A stretch of 64,000 nucleotides of DNA from an uncultured Myxococcales bacterium (GTDB lineage Bacteria; Myxococcota_A; UBA9042): NCBI GenBank assembly GCA_903955385.1, contig CAJBNH010000143.1, forward strand, positions 62,001 to 126,000, given 5' to 3'. This document shows positions 27,769 through 36,456 of this stretch, one piece after another. Made by a program: the position numbers and the translations under genes. Below the pieces are notes generated by a model. It was not told the DNA's origin. It worked only from the letters and a program-made list of their open reading frames with translations, and made no database searches. Numbering within the stretch: position 1 is the stretch's first letter; each line of letters opens with the position of its first letter.

Positions 27769-29578
27769 CCCGCCGCAGCTCGCCATCCCCATGCAACGCC
27801 AGGTAACCACGCCGCAAACCGAAGCAGCGCGTCACCAGATCGCACCCGTCGCACGCCTGCCCCCGCACGAATTCCCCTGCGTCATAGCCGGGAGGAATGG
27901 CGTCGAGGCGAAAATGCCGCACCACGTCCGCTGGCACCAGGCACAGCGGCAAGCCGCACATCGACTCGAAGCCCACCACATCCACACCCAATTCCGTAGC
28001 CACTTTCAGGGCTTCCACGACATCGGGCAGCACGTCGGCGTAGCGGGGCACCAGCTCGCTCTCCCTGGGTACCACGTCACTGGATGGCGCCACGAACGAC
28101 AGGTTCAGGCGCGCGCGGGGCCAGCGGGCGTGCAGCCACCGCACATGCGCAGGCAGCTGCCAGTGGTTCTTGCCGCAAAGGACGAAATTCAACAGCAGCG
28201 GCACTGTCGAGACCCGATGCACCGTGTCCAGCCCGGCGACCGTTTGCGCGAACGAACCTGGGGTTTCGGTCACCGCGTCCGACACCTCAGCCGTGCAGCC
28301 GTGCAGGGACACGAACAGCTCGGTGACGCCCGCCTGCTCCAGCGCGACCGCCAGCGCCGGGTCGGCCAGCCGAATCGCGTTGCTCTGCAGGGTGATGCGC
28401 CGCAGGGAGTGGGCGCGCGCCAGCCGCACGAAGTCCAGCAGCCGCGGGTGCAGGGTCGGCTCGCCCCCCGTGAACACCAGACACGCCCCCTGCTGGGCCG
28501 ACGCCACCACCTGCCGCTCGATGCGCGCGTCGTCGGGCGTGGGCAAATGCGTCGATACGAAGCAGAAGCGACAGGCTTGGTTGCAGTGGAACTGGACGCG
28601 AATCAGATGCTCGATCTCGACCGGGCTGCCGTCGTCCGGCTGCGCGCGGTTGACCTGCACGAACTCGCGGTCGACCTGCGCCTGCACTGTCGACACGACC
28701 GACAGCCGCCGCCGCAGCCGATCCTGCACGATGGGCGCCAGCGTGGGGGCGGTGAAGCGGGTCAGCTGGACCTCGGGCAGCCCTGAGCAACGGTCGCGCA
28801 TCTGGCACGCCTCGCACGCCTCCAGCTGGCGGTGACCTGGGCGGCGGCGGGCACCGGGCGTCAGCGAGAAGTGCAGCCCGGTCGTCGCCAGCTGCGGGAA
28901 CAGGCAGGGCGGCGGACCGCTGTCGGGCGCCACCCGAACCGACAACCCCAACGGGCGAGCCGACTTGTCCAGAGCCACCAGCACGGCGGCCGCCTCGGCG
29001 TACGACACCAGCTCTGCCGGGTCGGGCGACTCGACCGGCACCTGCACCTCCAGACCGCCAAGGTCTCGCAGGTCGCCCAGCCGTTGCGCCAGGTGCGCGG
29101 GCAGGACGGGCAGCGCCGCAACCGTCGACCGCACCACCACGGCCAGCAGCTCGACGGGGACGCCGGCCGCTTGCAGCGCCTCGATCCCGTGCAGCGTCCG
29201 CTGAAAGCCGCCCGGGTCGCGCGTCAGCCGGTCCAGCGCCTCGCCCCACGCCGTCAGGTTGACCCGCGCGACGTCCAATCCGGCCGCCCGCAAAGCCACG
29301 GCGCGGGCGTTGTCGAAAAGTGTCGCATTTGTCTCGATCCGCACTACCGCAGCGCCGCCCAGCTTGGCGTGTCGCACCAGATCCGACAGATCCCGTCGCA
29401 TGCCGGGTTCGCCACCCGAAAACGTCAGCTCGGTCGCCCCTTGCGCCAGCGCCGTGTCGATGCGCGCCCGCACCGCGGCACCCGACGCATACGCCGGATC
29501 GTCGTGCGCGCGGCGCTTCACGCAGTACGTGCAGCCCTGGTTGCAGGCAAAGTGGGTGTCGATTCGTTGGGTGCGCAA
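27734..29578 (-). CDS. Tandem radical-SAM protein with two complete radical-SAM units
   Basis: 614 residues from a TTG at 29578; the exact start is uncertain because the cluster motif begins only 11 residues in. Unit 1 has CNQGCTYC (residues 12-19), FSGGEPGM and a Cys tail CEACQMRDRC near residue 265. Unit 2 has CNQACRFC, FTGGEPTL and a matching tail CDGCDLVTRC near the C-terminus. Each unit therefore has the CxxxCxxC 4Fe-4S motif, the GGEP SAM motif and a C-x2-C-x5-C auxiliary cluster region like short SPASM tails. It likely performs radical chemistry on a peptide or small molecule. No precursor peptide gene was identified nearby. It converges with the D-carbamoylase. Confidence 0.8.
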   Translation of the reverse strand: MRTQRIDTHFACNQGCTYCVKRRAHDDPAYASGAAVRARIDTALAQGATELTFSGGEPGMRRDLSDLVRHAKLGGAAVVRIETNATLFDNARAVALRAAGLDVARVNLTAWGEALDRLTRDPGGFQRTLHGIEALQAAGVPVELLAVVVRSTVAALPVLPAHLAQRLGDLRDLGGLEVQVPVESPDPAELVSYAEAAAVLVALDKSARPLGLSVRVAPDSGPPPCLFPQLATTGLHFSLTPGARRRPGHRQLEACEACQMRDRCSGLPEVQLTRFTAPTLAPIVQDRLRRRLSVVSTVQAQVDREFVQVNRAQPDDGSPVEIEHLIRVQFHCNQACRFCFVSTHLPTPDDARIERQVVASAQQGACLVFTGGEPTLHPRLLDFVRLARAHSLRRITLQSNAIRLADPALAVALEQAGVTELFVSLHGCTAEVSDAVTETPGSFAQTVAGLDTVHRVSTVPLLLNFVLCGKNHWQLPAHVRWLHARWPRARLNLSFVAPSSDVVPRESELVPRYADVLPDVVEALKVATELGVDVVGFESMCGLPLCLVPADVVRHFRLDAIPPGYDAGEFVRGQACDGCDLVTRCFGLRRGYLALHGDGELRRVSPPTPPPAER

Positions 29579-29792
29579 AGGGGTGGGGTCCTTGCTGTCG
29601 ACGGTTCACGGCCAGACGGCCCACCGCCAGTGGGGCCGGCTGCAGCTTACCCCATCGCGTTGTCCGCGCACACGCGCCAGACACCGACGGGTGAGGTCAC
29701 GCGTCACACTCGATGGCGCCCCCACTGGCGCGCAAAACCCTCCGGGGGCACGATAGGCCACTGTTCCGCCCCCCTTTCTTGCAGAGGTTCCC

Positions 29793-32700
29793 ATGTCGCT
29801 GAACCGCCCGTTGCCGTCCCTGTTGGTGCTGTTGCCTCTGCTGTCGCTGTGTCTGGCGGACCACCCCGCCTTGGGAGACCTGATGCCACAGGACGACGAG
29901 ACGCCGACGGTTGCGACACCCACGGGCCTGCAGGTTCGCCTGTCAGAGGGCGCCGCCGTTCCGGATGCCAACAACCGCACACCGGCCACCGCGACCACGC
30001 CGCTGGTTCTGGCGCAGATCACCGAGCTGCTGGCCCGGATGGCGCCGATGCCCGCAAGTCCGGACGACGCCAAGGACTTTGCAATGCGCGACCGGACCAA
30101 GCCGCCGCCGCGCACGGGGGCCACGGTACAGGGAACGTTCCCGCCGCCTCAGGTGGCCGCGCCAAAGCCGGTCGTCGACACGTCACCGCTGCAGGTCCTG
30201 CGCTATCAGCCCCAGGGCGACGTGCAGATCGTGCCCGAGCTGACCGTGACGTTCTCGCAGCCCATGGTTGCGGTGACGTCGCTGGAGGTGCTGGCCGGCC
30301 AGACCGTGCCGCTGAAGCTGACCCCGCAGCCCGCGGGGCGCTGGCGCTGGCTGGGAACGCGCACGCTGGCCTTTACCCCCGACAAGCGCCTGCCGATGGC
30401 GACCGACTTCAAGGCCGAGATCCCGGCGGGAACCAAGTCGGCGACCGGGGCGGTGCTGGCCAAGGCGGTGACGTGGCAGTTCCGGACGCCGCCGCCGCAG
30501 GTGGTCGATTACGCACCGGACGCAGGGCCGACGGGGCTGCAGCCCACGCTGCAGGTGCAGTTCGACCAAGCCGTGGACCCCAAGGCGGTGCTGGCGAGGA
30601 CCGAGATCAGGGCCGGCAAGTCCCTGCGCGCCGTGGCCCTGCTGACGCCTGAGGAAATTGCCAAGGACAAAGGCCTGACTGCACGACGGAATGCCCTGCA
30701 AGCGCAGGGGCTGGCCGACCGCTGGTTTGCGTTCCGGCTGCTGGAGCCGCTGCCACGCGACACGACCGTTTCCGTGCAGTTTGGGCCCAAGCTGCCGTCG
30801 GCCGAGGGGCCGCGGGTGACTGCCCAAGGCGACACGCGCACGTTCCGGACCTATGGCCCGCTGAAGCTGCTGAAGTCCCAGTGCGGCTGGGACGAGCAGT
30901 GCCGGCCCTTCATGCCGTGGACGCTGGAGTTCTCGAACCCCTTGGACGGCAAGAAGTTCGACGCGAAGTGGGTGACCGTCACGCCGACCTTCCCGGGGCT
31001 GTCGATCGAGGCGTCGGGCGACCAGATCACGATCAGCGGCTACAGCAAAGGCCGGACGACTTATCAGGTTTCGGTGGCGGCAGAGCTGGCGGACACATTT
31101 GGTCAGACGCTGGGCAAGCCCGTCAAGGCGACGTTCAAGACGGGGCAGGCCGAGCCGACGCTGGACTCGGAGGGGCAGGGCTTCGTGGTGCTGGACCCCG
31201 CCGCAAGCCCGTCGCTGCGCGTGAATTCCGTGAACCAGCCTGAGCTGCGGGTGCAGCTGTACGCCGTGACGCCGGGCGACTGGACCGCGTGGCTGCAGTG
31301 GCTCAAGGCGCAGGATGACGAGGACAAGCCCAAGGCGACCTTGCCCGGCAAGCGCATCCTGGATCAGGTGATCCGGCCGCAGGGACCGCCGGACGACCTG
31401 GCGGAGACCGACATCGACCTGTCCAAGGCGTTGACGAACGGTCTGGGCCACGTGATTGCCGTCATCGAGCCGACCAAGCAGCCCAAGGAGCGCTGGCAGC
31501 GTCAAGCGGTGCGGGTGTGGGCGCAGTCGACCCGGATCGGCCTGACCTCGATGAAGGACGACGGGGAACTGCTGGCGTGGTCGACGACGCTGCAGGACGG
31601 CAAGCCCTTGGGTGGCCTCGAGGTTTCGATCCAGACCGGCAAGGGCAAGGTACTGGTCGCAGGCAAGTCGGGCGCCGATGGCGTCACGCGGTTGGAGCTG
31701 CCGGCGCAGGCCGACGGGCGCGCGGTGCTGGTGGCGCGACAGGGTGGCGACACGGCGATGCTGCCCGAGAGTCTGTCGTGGTGGTACGACAATTCGGGGT
31801 GGACGAGGACTGAGCGGTCGCCGCAGCTGACGTGGTTCACGTTTGACGACAGGCAGTTGTACAAGCCGGGCGAGGAGATCCACCTCAAGGGCTGGCTGCG
31901 GCGCTTGTCGCTGGCCAAGGGCGGCGACGTTCAGGGGCTGGCCGGGCGCAAAGGCACGGTCGAGTGGACGCTGCGCGACTCGCAAGGCAACGACCTGGCC
32001 ACGGGCAAGGCGAACGTGGGGCCGCTGGGCGGCTTCGACCTGTCCGTCAAGCTGCCCAAGGAGCCGAACCTGGGCACCGCGGTGTTCGTGATGCAGGCCG
32101 ACGGCTTGCGCGGGCCCAACGACGGCGACCACTACCATCAGGTGCAGATTCAGGAATTCCGCACGCCCGAGTACTCGGTGACGGCGCAGGCCTCGCAAGG
32201 ACCGCATCTGGTCGGCGGCCACGCCATCGCCACCGTGTCGGGGCGCTACTTCGCGGGTGGTCCGCTGCCGTCTGCCCAGACGACTTGGCAAGTTCGCACT
32301 GAGGCTGGCGAATTTACGCCTCCCGGCCGCGAGGGCTGGACCTTCGGCACGTGGCGGCCTTGGTGGGAGCGCTACTGGGGGCGCGGCGACACCCGCTATC
32401 TGCCCTCGTTCGGCAGCCGCACTGATGCGGCCGGCGACCACAACCTGCGTCTGGACTTCCTGTCGCTCGACCCCCCGGCACCTACCGCAGTGATTGCGGA
32501 AGCCACCGTGATGGACGTGAACCGTCAGGCGTGGACGGCGACCGCGCGGATGCTGGTGCACGCGTCGACCCACTACGTCGGCTTGAAGGTGCCGACCACG
32601 TTCGTGGGCAAGGGCGACCCGATTGTGGTGCAGGTGATTGCGGTCGATCTGGACGGCAAGGCCGTGACAGGGCGGGCGGTTCAGGTGCGGGCGGCGCGGA

Positions 32701-35700
32701 TCGAGGAGACGTACAAGGACGGCCGCTACGTCGAGAGCGAAGTCGACGTGCAGGACTGCCCGCTGACTTCCACAGCCAATGAGCAGACTTGCACGTTCCG
32801 TCCGCCGGTCGGTGGTCGCTGGCGCGTCAAGGCGTCGCTGACCGATGCCCAAGGGCGGCCGAACCGCAGCGAGCTGACGGTGTGGGTGGCGGGTGGCAAG
32901 GTCGCGGCCTCGCGCAGCGTGGACGAGCAGAAGGTGACGCTGGTGCCCGACCGCAAGGAGCATCAGGCGGGGCAGGTGGCCAAGGTGCTGGTCCTGTCGC
33001 CGTTTGCGCCGGCGGAAGGCGTGCTGACGCTGCGCCGCTCGGGCATCGTCGAGGCGCGCCGGTTCACGATGGCGACGACGACCACCACACTGGAGATCCC
33101 CATTCTGGACGCGTATGTGCCTAATATCGAAGCGCATGTGTCGCTGGTCGGTCAGGTGCCGCGCGACGCCGACAAGCCTGACGGGCTGCAGCGTCCCGCG
33201 TTTGCCACCGGCTCGGTCGAGCTGTCGGTGCCACCGCTGGCCCGCGCGCTGACGGTCCGGGTGCTGCCAGCCGCCACCGAGCTGGAGCCCGGCGCCAAGA
33301 CCCGCGTGATGGTCGAGGTGCGCGACGCCCGTGGCCAGCCGGTGCCGGGTGCCGAGGTGGCGCTGGTGGCCGTGGACGAGGCGGTCCTGGCCCTGACCGG
33401 GTACGAGATCGCCAATCCGCTGGCCCTGTTCCACCCCAAGCGCGGTGTTGGCGTTCAGGACCAGCACGCGCGGACCTACGTGCTGCTGGGTCGTCCCGCA
33501 GCGGTGCTGCAGGGGCACGCCGAGGGCGCCGGTATGGGCATGGTCGGCGTTGGCAGGGGCGGTGGTGGCGCCGGTGGAGGCGAGCGCAAGATGATGATGA
33601 AGTCGGCCGCGCCGATGCCGCCCCCGTCCCCGTCGGCGGCAGCCGCGAAGGAGTCGGACGATGCGTCGACCGGCAGCAACGGCGGCTCAGCCATCGCCGT
33701 TCGCAGTGACTTCAACCCCTTGGCCGTATTCGCAGCGGCGCTGCCCACCGACGCCCAAGGCCGGGCGGCGGTCGACGTCAAGGTGCCGGACAACCTGACG
33801 CGCTATCGCCTGACGGCGGTGGCGGTGGCGGGAGAGAAGCAATTCGGCAAGGGCGACGCGACCTTGACGGCACGGCTGCCGCTGATGGTCCGTCCGTCGG
33901 CGCCGCGTTTCCTGAACTTCGGCGACCGCTTCGAGCTGCCCGTGGTGATCCAGAACCAGACGGCGCAGGCGATGGAAGTGCGCTTGGCGGTACGAGCGAG
34001 CCTGCTCGACCTCGGGACGCCCCACGGAGGCCTCTCGACCGCAGGCGTGCGGGTGCGGGTGCCTGCGAACGACCGTGTGGAAGTCCGGCTGCCCGGCACG
34101 GCGCCGCAGGTGGGGCAGGCCCACCTGCAACTGGCCGCTTCGTCCGGGCAATACGCCGACGCGGCCGAGCTGTCGCTGCCCGTGTGGACGCCTGCGACCA
34201 CCGAGGCGTTTGCGACCTACGGCAGCATCGAGCAGGGCGCGGCCGTCCAGCCGATTGCCGTGCCTGCGGGCGTGGTGACGCAGTTCGGTGGCCTGGAGGT
34301 CACGACGTCGTCGACCCGACTGCAGGCGTTGACCGACGCCGTGCTGTACCTCGCGGCCTATCCGTTCGAGTGCGCCGAGCAGCTCTCCTCGCGCATCCTG
34401 GCCGTGGCGGCGCTGAAGGACGTTCTGCAGGCCTTCCACGCCACCGGACTGCCCACCCAGCGCGAGCTGGAGGCCGCGGTGACCCGCGATCTGGCGCGGC
34501 TGCAGACCATGCAGAACGACGACGGCGGCTTCGGCTTCTGGCGCAGAGGCGAGCGCGACTGGCCGTACCTGTCGATCCACGTCGCGCACGCGCTTGTGCG
34601 CGCGAAGGCCAAGGGCTTCGCGGTGGACGCAGAGATGCTCGACCGATCCAAGGGTTACCTGCGGACGATCCAGCAGCACATTCCCAAGGACTACGGTCTG
34701 GAGGTTCGCCGGACCCTGCGCGCCTATGCCCTCTATGTGCGGCAGTGGATGGGCGACCAGGACGTGCCGGCGGCCAAGGCGCTGCTGGTTGAGGCCAAGG
34801 GACCACAAGGGCTGCCGCTGGAGGCCGTTGGCTGGCTGCTGCACGTGGTGGGAAAGGAGAAGGCGGCGACGGCTGAGAAGGCGGCGATCCTGCAGTTCCT
34901 GAACAACCGCGTGACTGAGACCGCAGGGGCCGCCAACTTCACCACCTCGTATGCCGACGGCGGCTACCTGCTGCTGGCCAGCGACCGCCGCACCGACGGC
35001 GTGGTCCTTGAGGCCCTGATCCACGCCGACCCGCAGAACGACCTGATCGGCAAGGTGGTCGAGGGTCTGCTGGCCCACCGCACCCGCGGCCACTGGGGCA
35101 ACACGCAGGACAATGCGTTCGTGCTGCTGGCGATGGATCGGTACTTCGCGGTGTTCGAGAAGACCACGCCCGACTTCGTGGCGCGCATGTGGCTGGGCGA
35201 CGCCTATGCGGGTGAACACCCGTTCAAGGGCCGCACGACCGAGCGCTTCGAGGTGCAGGTGCCGATGGCCTTCCTGGCGGCGCAGGGGGACAAGGCCAAC
35301 GCCCTGACGCTGCAGAAGGACGGCGCCGGTCGCCTCTACTACCGCATCGGGATGCGCTATGCGCCCGCGGACTTGAAGCTGCCCGCGCTGGACAACGGCT
35401 TCTCGGTCGAGCGCATCTACGAGGCCATCGACGACCCCGCAGACGTGCAGCGGCTGGCCGACGGCACCTGGCAGGTCAAGGCGGGGGCCAAGGTGCGGGT
35501 GCGCGTGACGATGGTCGCGAAGACGCGCCGGTACCATGTGGCGCTAGTGGACCCGCTGCCGGCGGGCTTCGAGGCGCTGAATCCGGCGCTGGCGACGACG
35601 GGAGAGCTGCCGCCCGACGTCAAGGACCCGTCGCAGAACCGCACCTGGTGGTGGGGGCCGTGGTTCGACCACCAGAACCTGCGCGACGAGCGCGCCGAGG

Positions 35701-35858
35701 CCTTTACCTCGCTGTTGTGGGAGGGCGTGTACGACTACACCTACGTCTGCCGCGCGACCACACCGGGGCGGTTCGTGGCGCCGCCACCCAAGGCCGAGGA
35801 GATGTACTCGCCTGAGGTGTTTGGCCGCGGGGCTGGCGATGTGGTGGTGGTGAAGTAG
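29793..35858 (+). CDS. Bacterial alpha-2-macroglobulin with intact thioester motif
   Basis: 2021 residues, a usual length for the family. A signal peptide (SLLVLLPLLSLCLAD) sends it to the periplasm or envelope. An N-terminal stretch of macroglobulin beta-domains carries the family signature DDRQLYKPGEEIHLKGWLRR and RTPEYSV. Residues ~1245-1310 are a Gly/Met/Ser-rich flexible segment (GAGMGMVGVGRGGGG, then KMMMKSAAP), which may correspond to a bait or hinge region. The thioester motif is YPFECAEQLSSR with Cys1527, in the CxEQ form. Helical thioester-domain repeats (GGFGFWRRG, YLSIHVAHALVRAK) follow. Such proteins trap attacking proteases. The usual partner PBP1C gene is not adjacent. Confidence 0.88.
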   Translation: MSLNRPLPSLLVLLPLLSLCLADHPALGDLMPQDDETPTVATPTGLQVRLSEGAAVPDANNRTPATATTPLVLAQITELLARMAPMPASPDDAKDFAMRDRTKPPPRTGATVQGTFPPPQVAAPKPVVDTSPLQVLRYQPQGDVQIVPELTVTFSQPMVAVTSLEVLAGQTVPLKLTPQPAGRWRWLGTRTLAFTPDKRLPMATDFKAEIPAGTKSATGAVLAKAVTWQFRTPPPQVVDYAPDAGPTGLQPTLQVQFDQAVDPKAVLARTEIRAGKSLRAVALLTPEEIAKDKGLTARRNALQAQGLADRWFAFRLLEPLPRDTTVSVQFGPKLPSAEGPRVTAQGDTRTFRTYGPLKLLKSQCGWDEQCRPFMPWTLEFSNPLDGKKFDAKWVTVTPTFPGLSIEASGDQITISGYSKGRTTYQVSVAAELADTFGQTLGKPVKATFKTGQAEPTLDSEGQGFVVLDPAASPSLRVNSVNQPELRVQLYAVTPGDWTAWLQWLKAQDDEDKPKATLPGKRILDQVIRPQGPPDDLAETDIDLSKALTNGLGHVIAVIEPTKQPKERWQRQAVRVWAQSTRIGLTSMKDDGELLAWSTTLQDGKPLGGLEVSIQTGKGKVLVAGKSGADGVTRLELPAQADGRAVLVARQGGDTAMLPESLSWWYDNSGWTRTERSPQLTWFTFDDRQLYKPGEEIHLKGWLRRLSLAKGGDVQGLAGRKGTVEWTLRDSQGNDLATGKANVGPLGGFDLSVKLPKEPNLGTAVFVMQADGLRGPNDGDHYHQVQIQEFRTPEYSVTAQASQGPHLVGGHAIATVSGRYFAGGPLPSAQTTWQVRTEAGEFTPPGREGWTFGTWRPWWERYWGRGDTRYLPSFGSRTDAAGDHNLRLDFLSLDPPAPTAVIAEATVMDVNRQAWTATARMLVHASTHYVGLKVPTTFVGKGDPIVVQVIAVDLDGKAVTGRAVQVRAARIEETYKDGRYVESEVDVQDCPLTSTANEQTCTFRPPVGGRWRVKASLTDAQGRPNRSELTVWVAGGKVAASRSVDEQKVTLVPDRKEHQAGQVAKVLVLSPFAPAEGVLTLRRSGIVEARRFTMATTTTTLEIPILDAYVPNIEAHVSLVGQVPRDADKPDGLQRPAFATGSVELSVPPLARALTVRVLPAATELEPGAKTRVMVEVRDARGQPVPGAEVALVAVDEAVLALTGYEIANPLALFHPKRGVGVQDQHARTYVLLGRPAAVLQGHAEGAGMGMVGVGRGGGGAGGGERKMMMKSAAPMPPPSPSAAAAKESDDASTGSNGGSAIAVRSDFNPLAVFAAALPTDAQGRAAVDVKVPDNLTRYRLTAVAVAGEKQFGKGDATLTARLPLMVRPSAPRFLNFGDRFELPVVIQNQTAQAMEVRLAVRASLLDLGTPHGGLSTAGVRVRVPANDRVEVRLPGTAPQVGQAHLQLAASSGQYADAAELSLPVWTPATTEAFATYGSIEQGAAVQPIAVPAGVVTQFGGLEVTTSSTRLQALTDAVLYLAAYPFECAEQLSSRILAVAALKDVLQAFHATGLPTQRELEAAVTRDLARLQTMQNDDGGFGFWRRGERDWPYLSIHVAHALVRAKAKGFAVDAEMLDRSKGYLRTIQQHIPKDYGLEVRRTLRAYALYVRQWMGDQDVPAAKALLVEAKGPQGLPLEAVGWLLHVVGKEKAATAEKAAILQFLNNRVTETAGAANFTTSYADGGYLLLASDRRTDGVVLEALIHADPQNDLIGKVVEGLLAHRTRGHWGNTQDNAFVLLAMDRYFAVFEKTTPDFVARMWLGDAYAGEHPFKGRTTERFEVQVPMAFLAAQGDKANALTLQKDGAGRLYYRIGMRYAPADLKLPALDNGFSVERIYEAIDDPADVQRLADGTWQVKAGAKVRVRVTMVAKTRRYHVALVDPLPAGFEALNPALATTGELPPDVKDPSQNRTWWWGPWFDHQNLRDERAEAFTSLLWEGVYDYTYVCRATTPGRFVAPPPKAEEMYSPEVFGRGAGDVVVVK

Positions 35859-35888
35859 GCGCGGCGAAAGCCGGCTGCGCGCGCGGGG

Positions 35889-36329
35889 TTAGAGGTTGGC
35901 GGGCAGCTGCTCTGCCTCCACCGTGTGGTGGAAGACGGTGCCGTCGGGCAGCGTGCCACCATGCGTGCGCAGCGCACCGTAGGCCCACACCGGGTTGCCG
36001 TCCTTGAAGTGGTAGTCCAGCGCGCCAACCAGCACCTTCCACACGCCGTACCAGTCCAGCGCGTCCAGATGCGACGCCGGGCTGGCCAGGTCGGAGAGGC
36101 CGCCGTTCTTGCCCTCGATGGCTCCCGGGAACATGTGGTCGGCAAGCAGCGTGGGCGAGGTGGACGGATTCAGCGCATCGGCCGGACCACTGCCATGCAA
36201 TAGGATGATTTGCTTGCCTTTCGCCGGCAGGACGTCGTAGATCGCCTTGGCATTCGGCTTGCTGGGGTCATTCTCGGGAAGCATTGGCCGCGCTGGCGGC
36301 TCGGAGAGACCCAAGGTCTCGCCATGCAA
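35889..36329 (-). pseudogene. C-terminal fragment, possibly of a hydrolase
   Basis: An open frame of 146 codons with a stop codon immediately before a TTG, so no proper start is seen. KGKQIILLHGSGPADALNPS and the DLASPASHLDALDWYGVWKVLVGALDYHFKDG segment resemble the last part of an alpha/beta-hydrolase, but no nucleophile elbow (GxSxG) is present. The missing N-terminal part is not found in other frames up to 36456. It is most likely the remnant of a decayed gene lying between the alpha-2-macroglobulin and CheB/CheR genes. A free-standing small protein cannot be excluded. Confidence 0.4.
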
Positions 36330-36456
36330 CTACCAGTGATGAACCCCCATCACCGGCCGTTCGGCGAGGTTAGCGGCGGGCAGGCACGGCTGCAAGCGAT
36401 GTCACCGCCACGGGAAGGAGGCGGCAGGTTCGGACACGGGTCGTTGGGGGCCGACG

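Noticed and set aside
30183-33518. Open frame of 1111 codons on the minus strand inside the alpha-2-macroglobulin gene
   Set aside because: It is exactly antisense to a gene with clear family motifs; its translation is Arg/His/Gln-rich without any domain. Long antisense frames are expected at this G+C content.
33687-35537. Open frame of 616 codons on the minus strand inside the same gene
   Set aside because: Same reason: antisense shadow with no domain and biased composition.
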